A DNA stretch of 35,542 bases from Enterobacterales bacterium. GTDB lineage: Bacteria > Pseudomonadota > Gammaproteobacteria > Enterobacterales > Kangiellaceae. The stretch lies in NCBI GenBank assembly GCA_030949565.1, contig JAUZSK010000072.1, forward strand, positions 135,001 through 170,542. The letters run 5' to 3'. Position numbers and translations under genes: made by a program. Numbering within the stretch: position 1 is the first letter of the stretch; each line of letters opens with the position of its first letter. Positions 8,715-18,446 of this stretch are shown here, piece by piece. The notes beneath the pieces were generated by a model, which was not told the DNA's origin, searched no databases, and worked only from the letters and a program-made list of their open reading frames with translations.

Positions 8715-10259
8715 TTACTTAAAAAAACACAGCCAATCTTGACCAAAATATTGTGCTGATTCAACTGAATCGATTATATCATGGTGCAACATTGCCTCTA
8801 AAGCTAGGCAATTGTCCCTCGCAACGAGAAGGCTAACCAGCCCTGATGTCGGTTTTTTAAGCAGTTGGTAACAGAAGTCTTGTGTGGAAGCGACATTATC
8901 TTCCAATTTTTTATCCAAAGAGACAATATGTCTTTCTAAATTATTCGAAACCGAATCTAGCCAATCCAAACAATTCGGACGACCTATAATACTGATTATC
9001 GATAGGTTATTTCGAAAGCTAACTTGCCCAGTGTTATCCGTGTTACATGAGTCTAATAATGCTTGAATTTGTCTTATGCTAGGCTCTTGTATATCACTAT
9101 TGGTATATTTTAATACCCATATTTTCTGCTCTTGGTTTTCTATATCTGATTGGAGGAGCAAATCGAATCCTATGGAGGAGAGTGTTTTTAAATACGGATG
9201 ATTTTCTTGTGCCTCAGGTATATCAGAGACACCGGTTATACTCACCGCAAGCACCTTTGTCTCGCTAACCACGGCTTTCATTTTGGTCCTTTTTGAAACG
9301 GTTGAATTGATGATAGTACCTTTTTCGCTGGGTAATTGGGTGCTTTTAACGCGGATGGGAATTGAATGCCTTTGAGCGGGATCGATGGCTCGTGGATGCA
9401 GAACTTTCGCCCCCATTTTAGCCATTTGCATGGCTTCCAAATAGTGCAACTGTTGCAACTGTTTTGCCTTAGGGTTGTTTTGAGGATTGCAGCTAAAAAC
9501 ACCTGGTACATCTGTCCAGATTTGTATTTCTTTAGCACCTATCTTAGCGGCCAAATATGCGGCAGAAGTATCGGAACCCTCACGACCTAGTAAAACTGTC
9601 GAATGATTGCGATCTGATGCAATGAAACCTTGAGTCACAAGCGCTGAATTATTTTCAGCCAGTCTTGCTAATTTCTTGCACAGGCTATCATCATATCGAT
9701 AACGACATTCTGCACTCATATAATGATGCCATGAGTCATCATCAAAATCAGCACTGTGATGGCTCTTTAGCAGTTGTCTAGCATCAATCCAACAACTGGA
9801 TAATTCATCTGATTGGTTAAGATATATTGCGCCGATTGTAGAGGACAATAATTCGCCAATTGCCAGTACACTTGCGTGCATCTTTGGACTTATCCGTTGT
9901 TGTTGAAAGATCGCTTGACAGTTGCTCTCTAATTGATGAAACCAAGGCTCGAGTTGCTCTGCGGCATTAATTGTTAGTTTTGAGGCTAGATTAAAATGAA
10001 ACTCTTTTAAATGAAAAATAGCATTAGAATAGACACCTGCAAGCGCTTGGTGTAGCAAAGACTCCAGTAAATTCGATACATTCTTAAGCGCTGACAAGAC
10101 GATCAAAGGTCGATTGCCCTGCTGAAGCTGAGACTGAACTTGTTTTGAAATCGTTTCCCAATGTTTCGGTTCACTAACGCTACTCCCCCCAAACTTCATT
10201 AGGATCCAAGGTTTATCAGCCGCATGATTAGGATTGTCTTTTAATTTCGAATTTAGCAT
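8715..10259 (-). CDS. lysC: Aspartate kinase
   Basis: Phosphorylates aspartate, the entry step for lysine, threonine and methionine. The kinase domain starts at about residue 20 with MKFGGSSVS and contains VLLGREGSDTSAAYLAA, the WTDVPGVFSCNP loop and KMGAKVLHPRAIDPA. The last 190 residues look like the paired ACT regulatory domains expected for feedback control. The sequence reminds me of the N-terminal half of the fused aspartate kinase/diaminopimelate decarboxylase of xanthomonads, but there is no decarboxylase domain here and no lysA next to it. The start is uncertain: ATG at 10259 (514 residues) or TTG at 10265. Neither has a well-spaced Shine-Dalgarno. The effector cannot be read from the sequence. 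Confidence 0.87.
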   Translation of the reverse strand: MLNSKLKDNPNHAADKPWILMKFGGSSVSEPKHWETISKQVQSQLQQGNRPLIVLSALKNVSNLLESLLHQALAGVYSNAIFHLKEFHFNLASKLTINAAEQLEPWFHQLESNCQAIFQQQRISPKMHASVLAIGELLSSTIGAIYLNQSDELSSCWIDARQLLKSHHSADFDDDSWHHYMSAECRYRYDDSLCKKLARLAENNSALVTQGFIASDRNHSTVLLGREGSDTSAAYLAAKIGAKEIQIWTDVPGVFSCNPQNNPKAKQLQQLHYLEAMQMAKMGAKVLHPRAIDPAQRHSIPIRVKSTQLPSEKGTIINSTVSKRTKMKAVVSETKVLAVSITGVSDIPEAQENHPYLKTLSSIGFDLLLQSDIENQEQKIWVLKYTNSDIQEPSIRQIQALLDSCNTDNTGQVSFRNNLSIISIIGRPNCLDWLDSVSNNLERHIVSLDKKLEDNVASTQDFCYQLLKKPTSGLVSLLVARDNCLALEAMLHHDIIDSVESAQYFGQDWLCFFK

Positions 10260-10371
10260 AACCAATGCTTGTTTTTACCTGCTCATATTAATATTTAGCA
10301 ATTTTACCTTTTGTTAGTAGAATAAGCTATTATTGACTCAAGCAAAACAACCAAGTAGCTCACAGCCTGTG

Positions 10372-10929
10372 ATGGATAAATTTGATGAAATCATATTTGA
10401 GTTTATATCCTCAAAAAAGGATATAAAAGAGTTTGAACTCCTGACCTTTATCAATAATAATCATGCCGACTTTTTCAATTCACTAGAAGCGGGTGCTAGT
10501 CTTTATAAGAAACATTTTTATCTATTTAATTTTTTGTATCGACTCAATCAAAAAATTGCCTGCAAAAAGCTTGGTTTAGCGATATCGGCAATGTCGATTA
10601 GATTAGTCCCTATTAATGAACTATCCACAGAGTTAGTAGATACCAATCTACTAACAAGTTTTTATCTAGATCAAAACAACCTTCATTTGCCTGAACAACA
10701 AGTGAAGGATATGATGGATCACTTTTGGACTAAATATTTAGCATTAGGGGAAAAATCAGAGGCTTTGAAAATTCTCGGACTTGAAAAAGTTAATAATCTT
10801 AAACTTTCCATCCTAAAAAAACGATACAATGAATTAGCGAATAAACACCACCCGGATAAGGGTGGTGAGGTGGCGCGGTTTGTTAAAATAAAAACCGCAT
10901 ATGAGCAATTAAAAAGGATACTTAAGTAG
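10372..10929 (+). CDS. DnaJ-related protein with C-terminal J domain
   Basis: The last 55 residues form a J domain with the diagnostic HPD motif (NKHHPDKGG) and the helix ILKKRYNELA before it, so the protein should stimulate a DnaK-type chaperone. The N-terminal 130 residues match the helical DnaJ-related domain (PF12339 type), which begins DKFDEIIFEF...EFELLTFIN. Placing the J domain at the C-terminus is normal for this family. I chose ATG at 10372 because family members start directly with this domain. A TTG at 10333 would add 13 residues. Neither has a clear ribosome binding site. It converges with topA, and its client proteins are unknown. Confidence 0.82.
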   Translation: MDKFDEIIFEFISSKKDIKEFELLTFINNNHADFFNSLEAGASLYKKHFYLFNFLYRLNQKIACKKLGLAISAMSIRLVPINELSTELVDTNLLTSFYLDQNNLHLPEQQVKDMMDHFWTKYLALGEKSEALKILGLEKVNNLKLSILKKRYNELANKHHPDKGGEVARFVKIKTAYEQLKRILK

Positions 10930-10956
10930 AACGATAAAAATACAGCCTATTTTTGT

Positions 10957-11280
10957 TTACCGTTTTTTTCTTTTTTTGCTGTTGTTTTTCTTTTTAACCG
11001 TCTTCTTTTTAGCCACTTTTTTCTTTAAAAGTCTCCTGCCAAACACCATCAACATAATGAGCCGACCAACCGCTGGCTTTACCATCAACCTCACTCATAA
11101 CGTACTGTTCTTTAAATTTACGACTGTAGCGATACATTGCTTTGTTACCATCGGGATCTTGAGTAGGCGCTTTTGTTAGGTACTCAAATTTTGGATCAAG
11201 TAGCTGTTTAACACTCAATACTTCCTCAACTAATGGTGCTCGCGTTTCTCGATTTCTGGGAAATTGACTAGCGGCTAAAA
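10957..11280 (-). pseudogene. topA: Displaced C-terminal part of TopA (out of frame with topA)
   Basis: Translated leftward from about 11280 in the frame one base back from topA, the DNA reads [19 protein letters not shown], then DPKFEYLTKAPTQDPDGN, YSRKFKEQYVMSEVDGK and GWSAHYVDG. This is the usual C-terminal repeat of proteobacterial TopA. A TTG at 11218 with a GAGGAAG sequence could start a free 69-residue protein, but homology continues upstream of it, so I read it as the lost topA end. A second shift, one A too many in the six-base run at 11027-11032, would replace the stop at 11009 with a lysine-rich tail (KKKTVKKK, KKRKKR) ending at 10957. Lysine-rich tails are common in TopA. Confidence 0.75.
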
Positions 11281-13656
11281 GATCCCTGATGCACCGTCAC
11301 GTAAAATATAATGATCATCAACTTTTAAACATTTTAAACCCGGCATTGGAATAGGATCTGCCTTTGGCGGCGCCGCTTCACCGCTACGAAGTAGTTTTCT
11401 AGTATTTTTGCAATCTTCATTGTTGCAGCCAAAATATTTTCCGAAGCGACCCACTTTAAGCTCCATATTGTCGCCACACTTGTCACATTCAATCACCGGA
11501 CCATCATAGCCCTTGATCTTGAAACTGCCTTTTTCGATTAAATAGCCTTTACATTTTGGGTTATCACCACAAACATGGAGCTTACGATCTTCATCAATCA
11601 GATAGCCGTCCATTGCAGATTCACAAAGAGGGCAGCGCTTTTTGAGCATAAGATTACGGCTTTCAGCTTCTTCGTCCTTATCCACAGCCTCGATTTCATC
11701 ATCGGTTATCAGGTTCATGGTGTGCTTGCAGCGTTCATCCGGTGGAAGCGAGAAGCCACTACAACCCAAAAAAGTTCCCATCGAAGAGTTACGAATCATC
11801 ATGCTATTGGTCTTACATTTAGGACAAATCATATCGGTATCCACCGATTTTTGATTTTCCATTCCCCCCTCTTCCACCGATAACTCGGCTTTTTCGAGTC
11901 GTTTGGTTAAATCTTGGTAGAACTTAGTGAGGGTATCTTTCCAATATTGTTTACCATTGGCAATAACATCCAAAGTCTCTTCCATTTTGGCGGTAAAAGA
12001 ATAATCCATAAGATTATCAAAACTTTCACTCAGTCGGTCAGTGACTATCTCACCCATTTTATTAGCATAAAAACGACGGTTTTTAACGATAACATAACCA
12101 CGATCTTGGATGGTTGAAATAATGGAAGCGTAGGTTGATGGTCGACCTATACCTCGCTTTTCCAATTCTTTAACTAATGCTGCCTCACTAAATCGGGGAG
12201 AAGGCTTGGTGAAATGTTGTTTAGGTAACAACTGCTCAAGCTTTAAAATTTCACCAACTTTGACTTCTGGTAAAATAGTATCGTCATCATTCTTTCCCTT
12301 GCGCGGTGGCTGTACCGAGGTCCAACCATCAAATTTTACTACGCGCCCTTTAGCCGCTAGCTTAAAATCTCCAGCGGTTACGATAAGATTAGTAACATCG
12401 TAAATAGCATCGGTCATTTGGCAGGCAATAAATTGCGCCCAAATCATGTTGTAAAGTTTTATGGCGTCATCATCGACATTTTTTAAATGTTTGCTACGAG
12501 TGCGTGCATTGGATGGACGAATAGCCTCATGCGCTTCTTGTGCCCCGTCCTTATTAGAATAATACTTAGGCGCGTCAGGTAAATATTTATCGCCATGATT
12601 TTCCTTAATATAGTCGCGACACATGGCTAAAGCATCTTGGCTCAACATGGTCGAATCTGTTCGCATATAAGTGATATAACCGGCTTCATAAAGCCGCTGT
12701 GCTAGCATCATGGTTTTTTTGACGTTGTAACCTAAACGTGTGCTAGCAGCCTGTTGTAACGTGGAAGTGATATAAGGCGCACTGGCACGACTTTTTGTCG
12801 GCTTGGAGTCGCAACTGACAACCTTTAAATCGGCTTGATTTAGTTTGGCTTGGGCGTCATCACTTTGCGCTTTACTGACAGGACGATATTTTTTATCCTG
12901 AAAACGACGTACCTCAAGCTCTAGAGATTCATTACCCTGAGTTTTGGTATCGGCATAGAGTGTCCAGTATTCTTCCGGAATAAATGCACGAATTTCTCTT
13001 TCACGTTCAACAATTAATTTGACCGCAACCGACTGAACTCTTCCCGCAGACAAACCTCGAGAAACCTTTTTCCAGAGTAGTGGCGAGACCATAAAACCAA
13101 CGACTCGATCAAGAAAGCGCCTTGTTTGCTGAGCATTGACAAAATCCATATCGAGTTCTGTTGGCTTAGAAAAAGCTTCGGTTATGGCTTTTTTGGTGAT
13201 CTCGTTAAAGACAACACGCTGATACTTGTCCTCACTACCGCCAATTTCCTCTCTTAAATGCCAAGCGATGGCCTCACCTTCTCTATCCAAATCCGTTGCG
13301 AGATAGATTTTGTCGGCTTGTTTCGCCCATTTTTTTAGTTCGTTAACAACCTTTTCTTTACCAGGCAAAGTAGCATAATCGGCTGCCCAGTCTTTTTCGG
13401 GATATAATCCCATGCGCTTAAAAAGACCTTCCTTCGCCATTTTAGCTTTATGCTTGACCTTGGCCTCGGGAGAGAGTTTTCTCGTTGCAGCAGCCTTTCT
13501 AGCACGCTCTTTAGGGTCACTGGACCCTGCTGATGCTTTAGTCGGTAGATCGCGAACGTGTCCCACACTGGATTTAACGATATAATCGTTTCCGAGATAT
13601 TTATTAATCGTTTTCGCTTTTGCCGGAGACTCAACAATAACTAATGACTTGCTCAT
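11275..13656 (-). CDS. topA: DNA topoisomerase I, C-terminally truncated by a frameshift
   Basis: Type IA topoisomerase that relaxes negative supercoils. The 793 residues include the N-terminal Toprim domain ([19 protein letters not shown] and the acidic [16 protein letters not shown]) and the catalytic tyrosine in [10 protein letters not shown]. The Toprim domain carries an insertion rich in Lys/Arg/Ala (about residues 40-80). Four-cysteine zinc motifs follow: CPKCKTN...CSG, CPLCES...CGDNPKC, CDKCGD...CNNEDC. The frame stops at TAG right after LRDGASGIF, where relatives continue with LAASQFP. Restoring one T to the TTTT run (11277-11280 on this strand) joins the next 90 or so codons. With both suspected shifts corrected the protein would be about 899 residues. 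The truncated form keeps the whole catalytic core, so it could be active. Confidence 0.93.
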   Translation of the reverse strand: MSKSLVIVESPAKAKTINKYLGNDYIVKSSVGHVRDLPTKASAGSSDPKERARKAAATRKLSPEAKVKHKAKMAKEGLFKRMGLYPEKDWAADYATLPGKEKVVNELKKWAKQADKIYLATDLDREGEAIAWHLREEIGGSEDKYQRVVFNEITKKAITEAFSKPTELDMDFVNAQQTRRFLDRVVGFMVSPLLWKKVSRGLSAGRVQSVAVKLIVEREREIRAFIPEEYWTLYADTKTQGNESLELEVRRFQDKKYRPVSKAQSDDAQAKLNQADLKVVSCDSKPTKSRASAPYITSTLQQAASTRLGYNVKKTMMLAQRLYEAGYITYMRTDSTMLSQDALAMCRDYIKENHGDKYLPDAPKYYSNKDGAQEAHEAIRPSNARTRSKHLKNVDDDAIKLYNMIWAQFIACQMTDAIYDVTNLIVTAGDFKLAAKGRVVKFDGWTSVQPPRKGKNDDDTILPEVKVGEILKLEQLLPKQHFTKPSPRFSEAALVKELEKRGIGRPSTYASIISTIQDRGYVIVKNRRFYANKMGEIVTDRLSESFDNLMDYSFTAKMEETLDVIANGKQYWKDTLTKFYQDLTKRLEKAELSVEEGGMENQKSVDTDMICPKCKTNSMMIRNSSMGTFLGCSGFSLPPDERCKHTMNLITDDEIEAVDKDEEAESRNLMLKKRCPLCESAMDGYLIDEDRKLHVCGDNPKCKGYLIEKGSFKIKGYDGPVIECDKCGDNMELKVGRFGKYFGCNNEDCKNTRKLLRSGEAAPPKADPIPMPGLKCLKVDDHYILRDGASGIF

Positions 13657-13910
13657 GAATACCTAATATTCCCAAATAGATTAATAATCTTGACTTCACT
13701 GCAATAGTGAATGACCCCAAGCTGAGGATGGTTACTCCTCAATCTAACCCTATTGACGCTCCGAGTTAATTGTTAAACCCATAAACTCGATCAACACCAA
13801 GCTATCAAATTTTTATTTTGCAAAGTCCAACTTCGCACTCTCGCTTATTCCTTTTTATTTTAGGATGATTTATGGTGCCTTAGTCAACTGTTTTTTTAAT
13901 TTTTATTCAT
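13657..13910. other. Intergenic region between ybbP and topA with two small inverted repeats
   Basis: This 254-bp gap should hold the topA promoter. Two short hairpins are visible: TTCACT/AGTGAA at 13694-13710 (5-nt loop) and TGAGGA/TCCTCA at 13723-13741 (7-nt loop). Neither has an adjacent T run, so they are not terminators. No coding frame with start signals was found. Confidence 0.4.
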
Positions 13911-16421
13911 TTATCCTAACAAACTCAGTGGCGGTGGTCGCGTTAATCGATTAATTCCTCGCCATGAAGAGACCAATATCATCAGCAAAAGTGCTGAGGG
14001 TAATTCCCACCAAAGCTGATAATGAAGTTCATATTCAACATCAAAAACTAATTTATAGAGTCCATAACTCGAAATTTCAACCGCACTTAACGCAATTAAT
14101 ACCGAAATAACCGTTAACCAGGCAAACTCAAAGCGTAAACTCGATGCTATAAAACCTCGGCTAGCGCCCAATGTTCTCAGTATCGCAGACTGTCGCATTT
14201 TCTCACTATAGGTATATTCCATACTTGCCCACAATAGCACTAAACCAGCCGAAAAAACAAACACCATGATCATTTCAATGGCTTGACTCGCTTTGCTTAT
14301 GATAGCTTTAATCTGTTCAAACACCTTATCCAATTCAATAATAATGGCATTGGGATAATCCTTGGTTAGCTGTTTTACTAAACCTTTTTTAGCAGGGTTC
14401 AAGCGAAACGCTTTGATATAGGTGGGTGAAAAAGCATCGAGTGAGTTAGGATTTGCGATAATGTAAAAATTGGGGGTTAATGTTTGCCAATCAATGCTTC
14501 GAATATTAACAATTGTTGCCGTCCATTGTTGACCACCAATGCTAAAAGTTAACTGATCATCAATGTTAATTCCAAGACGTTTGGCCATTTTAGCATCAAC
14601 TGAAATTTGAGCATTTTGAGAGCCTACAGTCCAACCCCACTGACCTCGCTCAATCCTATTTCCTTTTGGTAGGTGATTGGTCCAAGTGATGTTTAACTCC
14701 CGACGAAGCGAATTATGACTCAGCGCGTCTTTGCTTAGCACTTGTTTAATCGGTTGCTGATTAATCTGAACTAATCGGCCTCGCACCATTGGATAGGTTT
14801 CAGTGGCTAAAACACTTTTCTTGGTTAACAATTGTTCAAGCGGTATTTTTTGTTCAGCGGAAATATTGACCATAAAATGATTCGGCGCATCCGGCGACAA
14901 ACTCTGCTGCCACTTAGTAATAAGTTCTGTTTTAATAATAAAAATAAGAGCCATAACAAAAAGGCTACTAGCAAATGCTAAGATACGGATCAATGTCACA
15001 CTTCTATTAGCATATAGTTGTTTTAGACTAAAGTTAATCGCTGCTTGGCCAGTAAAGCTCCAGCGTCTTAAACGAGACAAGAGAATTGTAGAAACCAAGG
15101 CTAAGAGTATGAGCATTATTAAAATAACCGCTGAAACAATTGCAACTAATTTAAGGTCGCCTATCTGTAAATATAATATAAGCGCTAAGGTGGTTACGGC
15201 TACTAAATAGATTAAACCGCCAGAAATTTTAAGAGGCTCTAGCTGTCTCCTTAAAACTCGCATCGGTGACACTTTTTTTAAGCGCATCAGTGCTGGCAGA
15301 GAAAACCCATATAAAAGAATAAAACTACTCAAAGCAGGAATAGCCATGACTGTCCAATCTGCAACACCAATACTGCTAGGAAATAGATCCGCATAATAGA
15401 CTAACAATAGATATTGAAATAAATATCCCAGCAAACCACCTGATACAATCGCCAACAAAGCGACAAAAAAGAGAACCCATATAAATATTTTTAAAACTTG
15501 ATTTGAATTGAGTCCAAAACAGCGCATCAAAGCGCTCATATCAAACTGTTTTTGGGTATAACGATTCACGGACATGGCAATAGCAACCGATAATAATAAA
15601 AGGGTTAGAATACTGGTCAAATTAATGTACTTTCTGCTTTTATCGATACTGCTACCTAATGCACGCGACTGATCGTAAAGACTAACCAACCGTTGACTGG
15701 AATCCAAACGTTGATGAATCCATTGGCGATAAGATTTAATATCACTTTTACTGCCTACAAAAAGATAACGATAGGTCACTCGGCTTCCTGGCTGCAATAT
15801 TTTTGTTTTAGCCAAATCTTTTCCCAGAATAATCGCAGACGGAGCAATATTAAATAGGCTAGAATTTTGATTGGGTTGGTTTTTTATGATCCCTTCAAAC
15901 TGTAAATCGGCATAGCCAAGCTCGATAGACAGCTCGCCGTTAACCTCCAGCAACGTTGCTAATCGAGGCTCCAGCCAAATTCTGCCGCTCGTTAAATGAT
16001 TAAGCTTTATTGGCCTTAAAGCTTGCTGCTTGTCTTTCATCGATGGCGGCTCAATCAGTATTTGACCTTTCAGCGGATAATTGGCTGATATCGCTTTGAC
16101 CGAAGCCAACTGTAATTTTTCCGCAACCACTAATACGCTTGGAAATTCAACCACTTTAGCCATGGTTAATGAGAGTTTTTGTGATTGTTCTTGCCACTCT
16201 TCTGCAATGCTATGAGGCGAAGTAATGACTAAATCGGCTCCAAGCACTTCGGCAACTTGCTGGCTATTAGCGGCGTCTAAACGGTCAAGAATAAGATAGA
16301 TAACACTTGCCGACAGCATCGACAAATGGATAGCTAAAACCAAATTTAACAAACTTCCGCGAGTAAAATCTCGGCCAAATAAATTAAGCGCAAAGCGCCA
16401 CAAGGACAAGGTTTTATTCAT
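13911..16421 (-). CDS. ybbP: YbbP-like ABC transporter permease (FtsX family)
   Basis: A large membrane protein of about 836 residues, built from two FtsX-type permease modules. An N-terminal membrane segment (about 30-50) is followed by a periplasmic region. Four membrane helices come at about 265-440, a further helix near 485, a second periplasmic region (about 510-710), and three more helices at the end. This is the YbbP architecture, distantly like the MacB/LolCE mechanotransmission permeases. It sits directly after its ATPase partner and near tesA, the conserved ybbA-ybbP-tesA neighbourhood. The substrate is unproven. I chose ATG at 16421 over TTG at 16427. No frameshift is apparent. Confidence 0.88.
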   Translation of the reverse strand: MNKTLSLWRFALNLFGRDFTRGSLLNLVLAIHLSMLSASVIYLILDRLDAANSQQVAEVLGADLVITSPHSIAEEWQEQSQKLSLTMAKVVEFPSVLVVAEKLQLASVKAISANYPLKGQILIEPPSMKDKQQALRPIKLNHLTSGRIWLEPRLATLLEVNGELSIELGYADLQFEGIIKNQPNQNSSLFNIAPSAIILGKDLAKTKILQPGSRVTYRYLFVGSKSDIKSYRQWIHQRLDSSQRLVSLYDQSRALGSSIDKSRKYINLTSILTLLLLSVAIAMSVNRYTQKQFDMSALMRCFGLNSNQVLKIFIWVLFFVALLAIVSGGLLGYLFQYLLLVYYADLFPSSIGVADWTVMAIPALSSFILLYGFSLPALMRLKKVSPMRVLRRQLEPLKISGGLIYLVAVTTLALILYLQIGDLKLVAIVSAVILIMLILLALVSTILLSRLRRWSFTGQAAINFSLKQLYANRSVTLIRILAFASSLFVMALIFIIKTELITKWQQSLSPDAPNHFMVNISAEQKIPLEQLLTKKSVLATETYPMVRGRLVQINQQPIKQVLSKDALSHNSLRRELNITWTNHLPKGNRIERGQWGWTVGSQNAQISVDAKMAKRLGINIDDQLTFSIGGQQWTATIVNIRSIDWQTLTPNFYIIANPNSLDAFSPTYIKAFRLNPAKKGLVKQLTKDYPNAIIIELDKVFEQIKAIISKASQAIEMIMVFVFSAGLVLLWASMEYTYSEKMRQSAILRTLGASRGFIASSLRFEFAWLTVISVLIALSAVEISSYGLYKLVFDVEYELHYQLWWELPSALLLMILVSSWRGINRLTRPPPLSLLG

Positions 16422-16466
16422 CGGCAATTTTCTTCGCTAACAATAAGATTTAACTCAATCATAGGT

Positions 16467-17132
16467 TTAGTTGTTTTCAATGATTTTACCCGCACTAAGT
16501 CGTATTTGTTGGTCGCAAAGTGTTGCTAAACGATGGTCATGTGTGACTAGTAGCATGGTGGTATTTTGCTCTTTATTGATAGCGAAAATAAGGTCAATAA
16601 TTTTCTGTCCTGTCACCGTATCTAGGTTGCCAGTGGGTTCGTCCGCAAGCATCAGTTTCGGCTCTGTGACATAAGCTCTGGCAATCGCCACCCTTTGTTG
16701 TTCGCCACCGGATAATTGGTTACTAAAATGATTAAGTCTTGCGCTTAATCCGACTTTATCCAGCATGTTGATTGCTTTTTCTTTAGCTTTTCGATCACCT
16801 TTAAGCTCTAAAGGTAACATAACATTCTCTAACGCAGTCAAGCCCTCAAGTAACTGAAAATTTTGGAAAACAAAACCCAAATTTTGTTTTCGAAACTCAG
16901 CTCGCTGCTCTTCGCTTAATTCAAAAAGAGACTGATTATCAAATATCACATCACCTTCTGTAGGATGATCGAGGCTGGCCAACAATCCCAACAAGGTGGT
17001 TTTTCCTGAACCTGATTCTCCAACAATGGCTAAACTTTGTCCTTCGGCCAACTCAAGATTAATATTATCGAGAAGAGTTAAGTTGGTGTCAGATGTTTTT
17101 ACTCGTTTGGTGAGATGTCTGGTGCAAATCAT
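16467..17132 (-). CDS. ybbA: YbbA-like ABC transporter ATP-binding protein
   Basis: A 221-residue ATPase of the LolD/MacB type. It has Walker A GESGSGKTT (about 38-46), the Q-loop FVFQNFQLL, the signature LSGGEQQRVAIARA, Walker B LMLADEPTGNLD and a His switch VTHDHR. It would power the permease encoded 45 bp downstream; together they form the YbbA-YbbP complex at the inner membrane. tesA is divergent to the right, as in E. coli, but here a diguanylate cyclase gene lies between them. The ATG has a modest GAGTG ribosome binding site. The specific substrate is not known. Confidence 0.92.
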   Translation of the reverse strand: MICTRHLTKRVKTSDTNLTLLDNINLELAEGQSLAIVGESGSGKTTLLGLLASLDHPTEGDVIFDNQSLFELSEEQRAEFRKQNLGFVFQNFQLLEGLTALENVMLPLELKGDRKAKEKAINMLDKVGLSARLNHFSNQLSGGEQQRVAIARAYVTEPKLMLADEPTGNLDTVTGQKIIDLIFAINKEQNTTMLLVTHDHRLATLCDQQIRLSAGKIIENN

Positions 17133-17273
17133 GAATCACTCTTTAGTATATTAACATTGTGGGAGTTAAACGAAATAGCAGGTAGGATACTAAAGGTATT
17201 GGAAAAATATAGCTAGGGGATTTCTTGGAAATCTTGGCTATACAGGGTTATTAATGGCAAACAGCGTTTAAAA

Positions 17274-18200
17274 CTATTGCTCGGAAGCCTGTGGTATCAG
17301 TGCCACTTTTACTTGATTTCGCCCTTCTCGTTTAGCGAGATAGAGCGCGTTATCACATCGTTCAAACCAGTTAAGTTTAGACTCTTGTTCCTGATAACTC
17401 GCGACTCCTAAGGAGATTGTCACTAAACGTTCCTTGACCAACTGCGTTCGTTGTACCAGTTCTCTAACATCCTCTGCGACTTTAATTGCTTTTTCAATGG
17501 TTGATCGAGTCAAAATAATTGCAAACTCTTCTCCGCCAATTCTATAGAGTCTATCCGATTTCCTTATTCGACTATTGACGGCAATCCCTAGCTCCTTGAG
17601 TAGCTGATCACCGACCTGGTGACCAAATTGGTCATTAATCTTTTTAAAATGGTCTATATCAAAGACGATTAAACAGGCGCTATATTCTTCTCTTGCTCCG
17701 CCAATAAACTCTTCTAACTTGTAGTCAAATACTCTACGATTTCTCAAACCTGTTAAGGCGTCTCGTCGAGCGAGTTTAATTAATTCATTTTTTTGGCGAG
17801 CGGTTAAATTAGCAAAAACATAGACAAAAAGACAGGTAAAGAAAAGGCTAACTAGCTAAGTCGTAAAGCTAAAAGTGTCCATTAGCGGATAAACGAAGGT
17901 ACCTAAGAATAAAATACAAAGGGCGCAGAATAACGCCGCTAAGTTAGGTCTCACAGCGAAAAATATGGCAACCAGCCCGGGATAAGACCAGGGAAAATGT
18001 GAAACCCCCTTTAAATAAAATCCGTTTAAAGCAAATAGTAGTCCAAGCAGAAGATCGAAGATGACTTGAGGCCATTCATGAGCAAAACTTCTTAATACAA
18101 CAAAGGGTATTAGACCGACAAAAGTAGTCCAAGACAAGATCATCAATATTAACTCAGATTGAGTAAATTTAACTGTTTGTTTAATTGGTTTAGAAACCAA
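17274..18200 (-). pseudogene. Membrane diguanylate cyclase interrupted by an in-frame TAG
   Basis: The N-terminal part (from a TTG at 18200) carries about four hydrophobic segments and ends at TAG (17854-17856). The same frame continues without other stops: one more membrane segment (LVSLFFTCLFVYVFANL), then a full GGDEF domain with RRDALTGLRNRR, FDIDHFKKINDQFGH, the active-site GGEEF and ISLGVA. If the TAG were a sense codon the product would be 308 residues and would make cyclic di-GMP from two GTP. As it stands the sensor and catalytic parts are separated; no good start site precedes the GGDEF part. The N-terminal start also lacks a ribosome binding site. This is either a recent nonsense mutation, a sequencing error or readthrough. 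Confidence 0.85.
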
Positions 18201-18370
18201 GGATGGTTCTTTATCTCAAATAATAGTATAAGCCTGCATGGTCTTGTTTCAAGTATAGCTAATAGTTTGAATTTAATCGCTTTTTTGACTCGTTTAATAT
18301 CATCGTCAAGGATGATGGTATAGCTTTATTCCGTCTCAAGGTTATTTAATTCATTGAGCAAAAACATTTG

Positions 18371-18401
18371 ACCCAGATCTGGAATCTGGGTTACCGTAAC
18401 C
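18371..18401. promoter_or_regulatory. Two overlapping palindromes upstream of tesA
   Basis: ACCCAGAT and ATCTGGGT form a perfect 8-bp inverted repeat with a 5-nt loop (18371-18391). It overlaps a second palindrome, GGTTAC-c-GTAACC (18389-18401). They lie about 45 bp before the tesA start. There is no T run on the plus strand, so an operator or mRNA leader hairpin is more likely than a terminator of rightward transcription. Confidence 0.4.
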
Positions 18402-18446
18402 TTATCCAAACTTCATTCTGAGTCTTATTAAATAAGGTCCTATTTT

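Noticed and set aside
11009..11218. Independent 69-residue gene with a TTG start and good Shine-Dalgarno
   Set aside because: Its sequence is the TopA C-terminal repeat and the homology extends upstream of the TTG, so it is better read as a frameshifted topA end.
11277..11280. Programmed -1 ribosomal frameshift in topA
   Set aside because: The site ATC TTT TAG is not a good slippery heptamer and I see no stimulatory stem-loop or internal Shine-Dalgarno. A homopolymer error is simpler.
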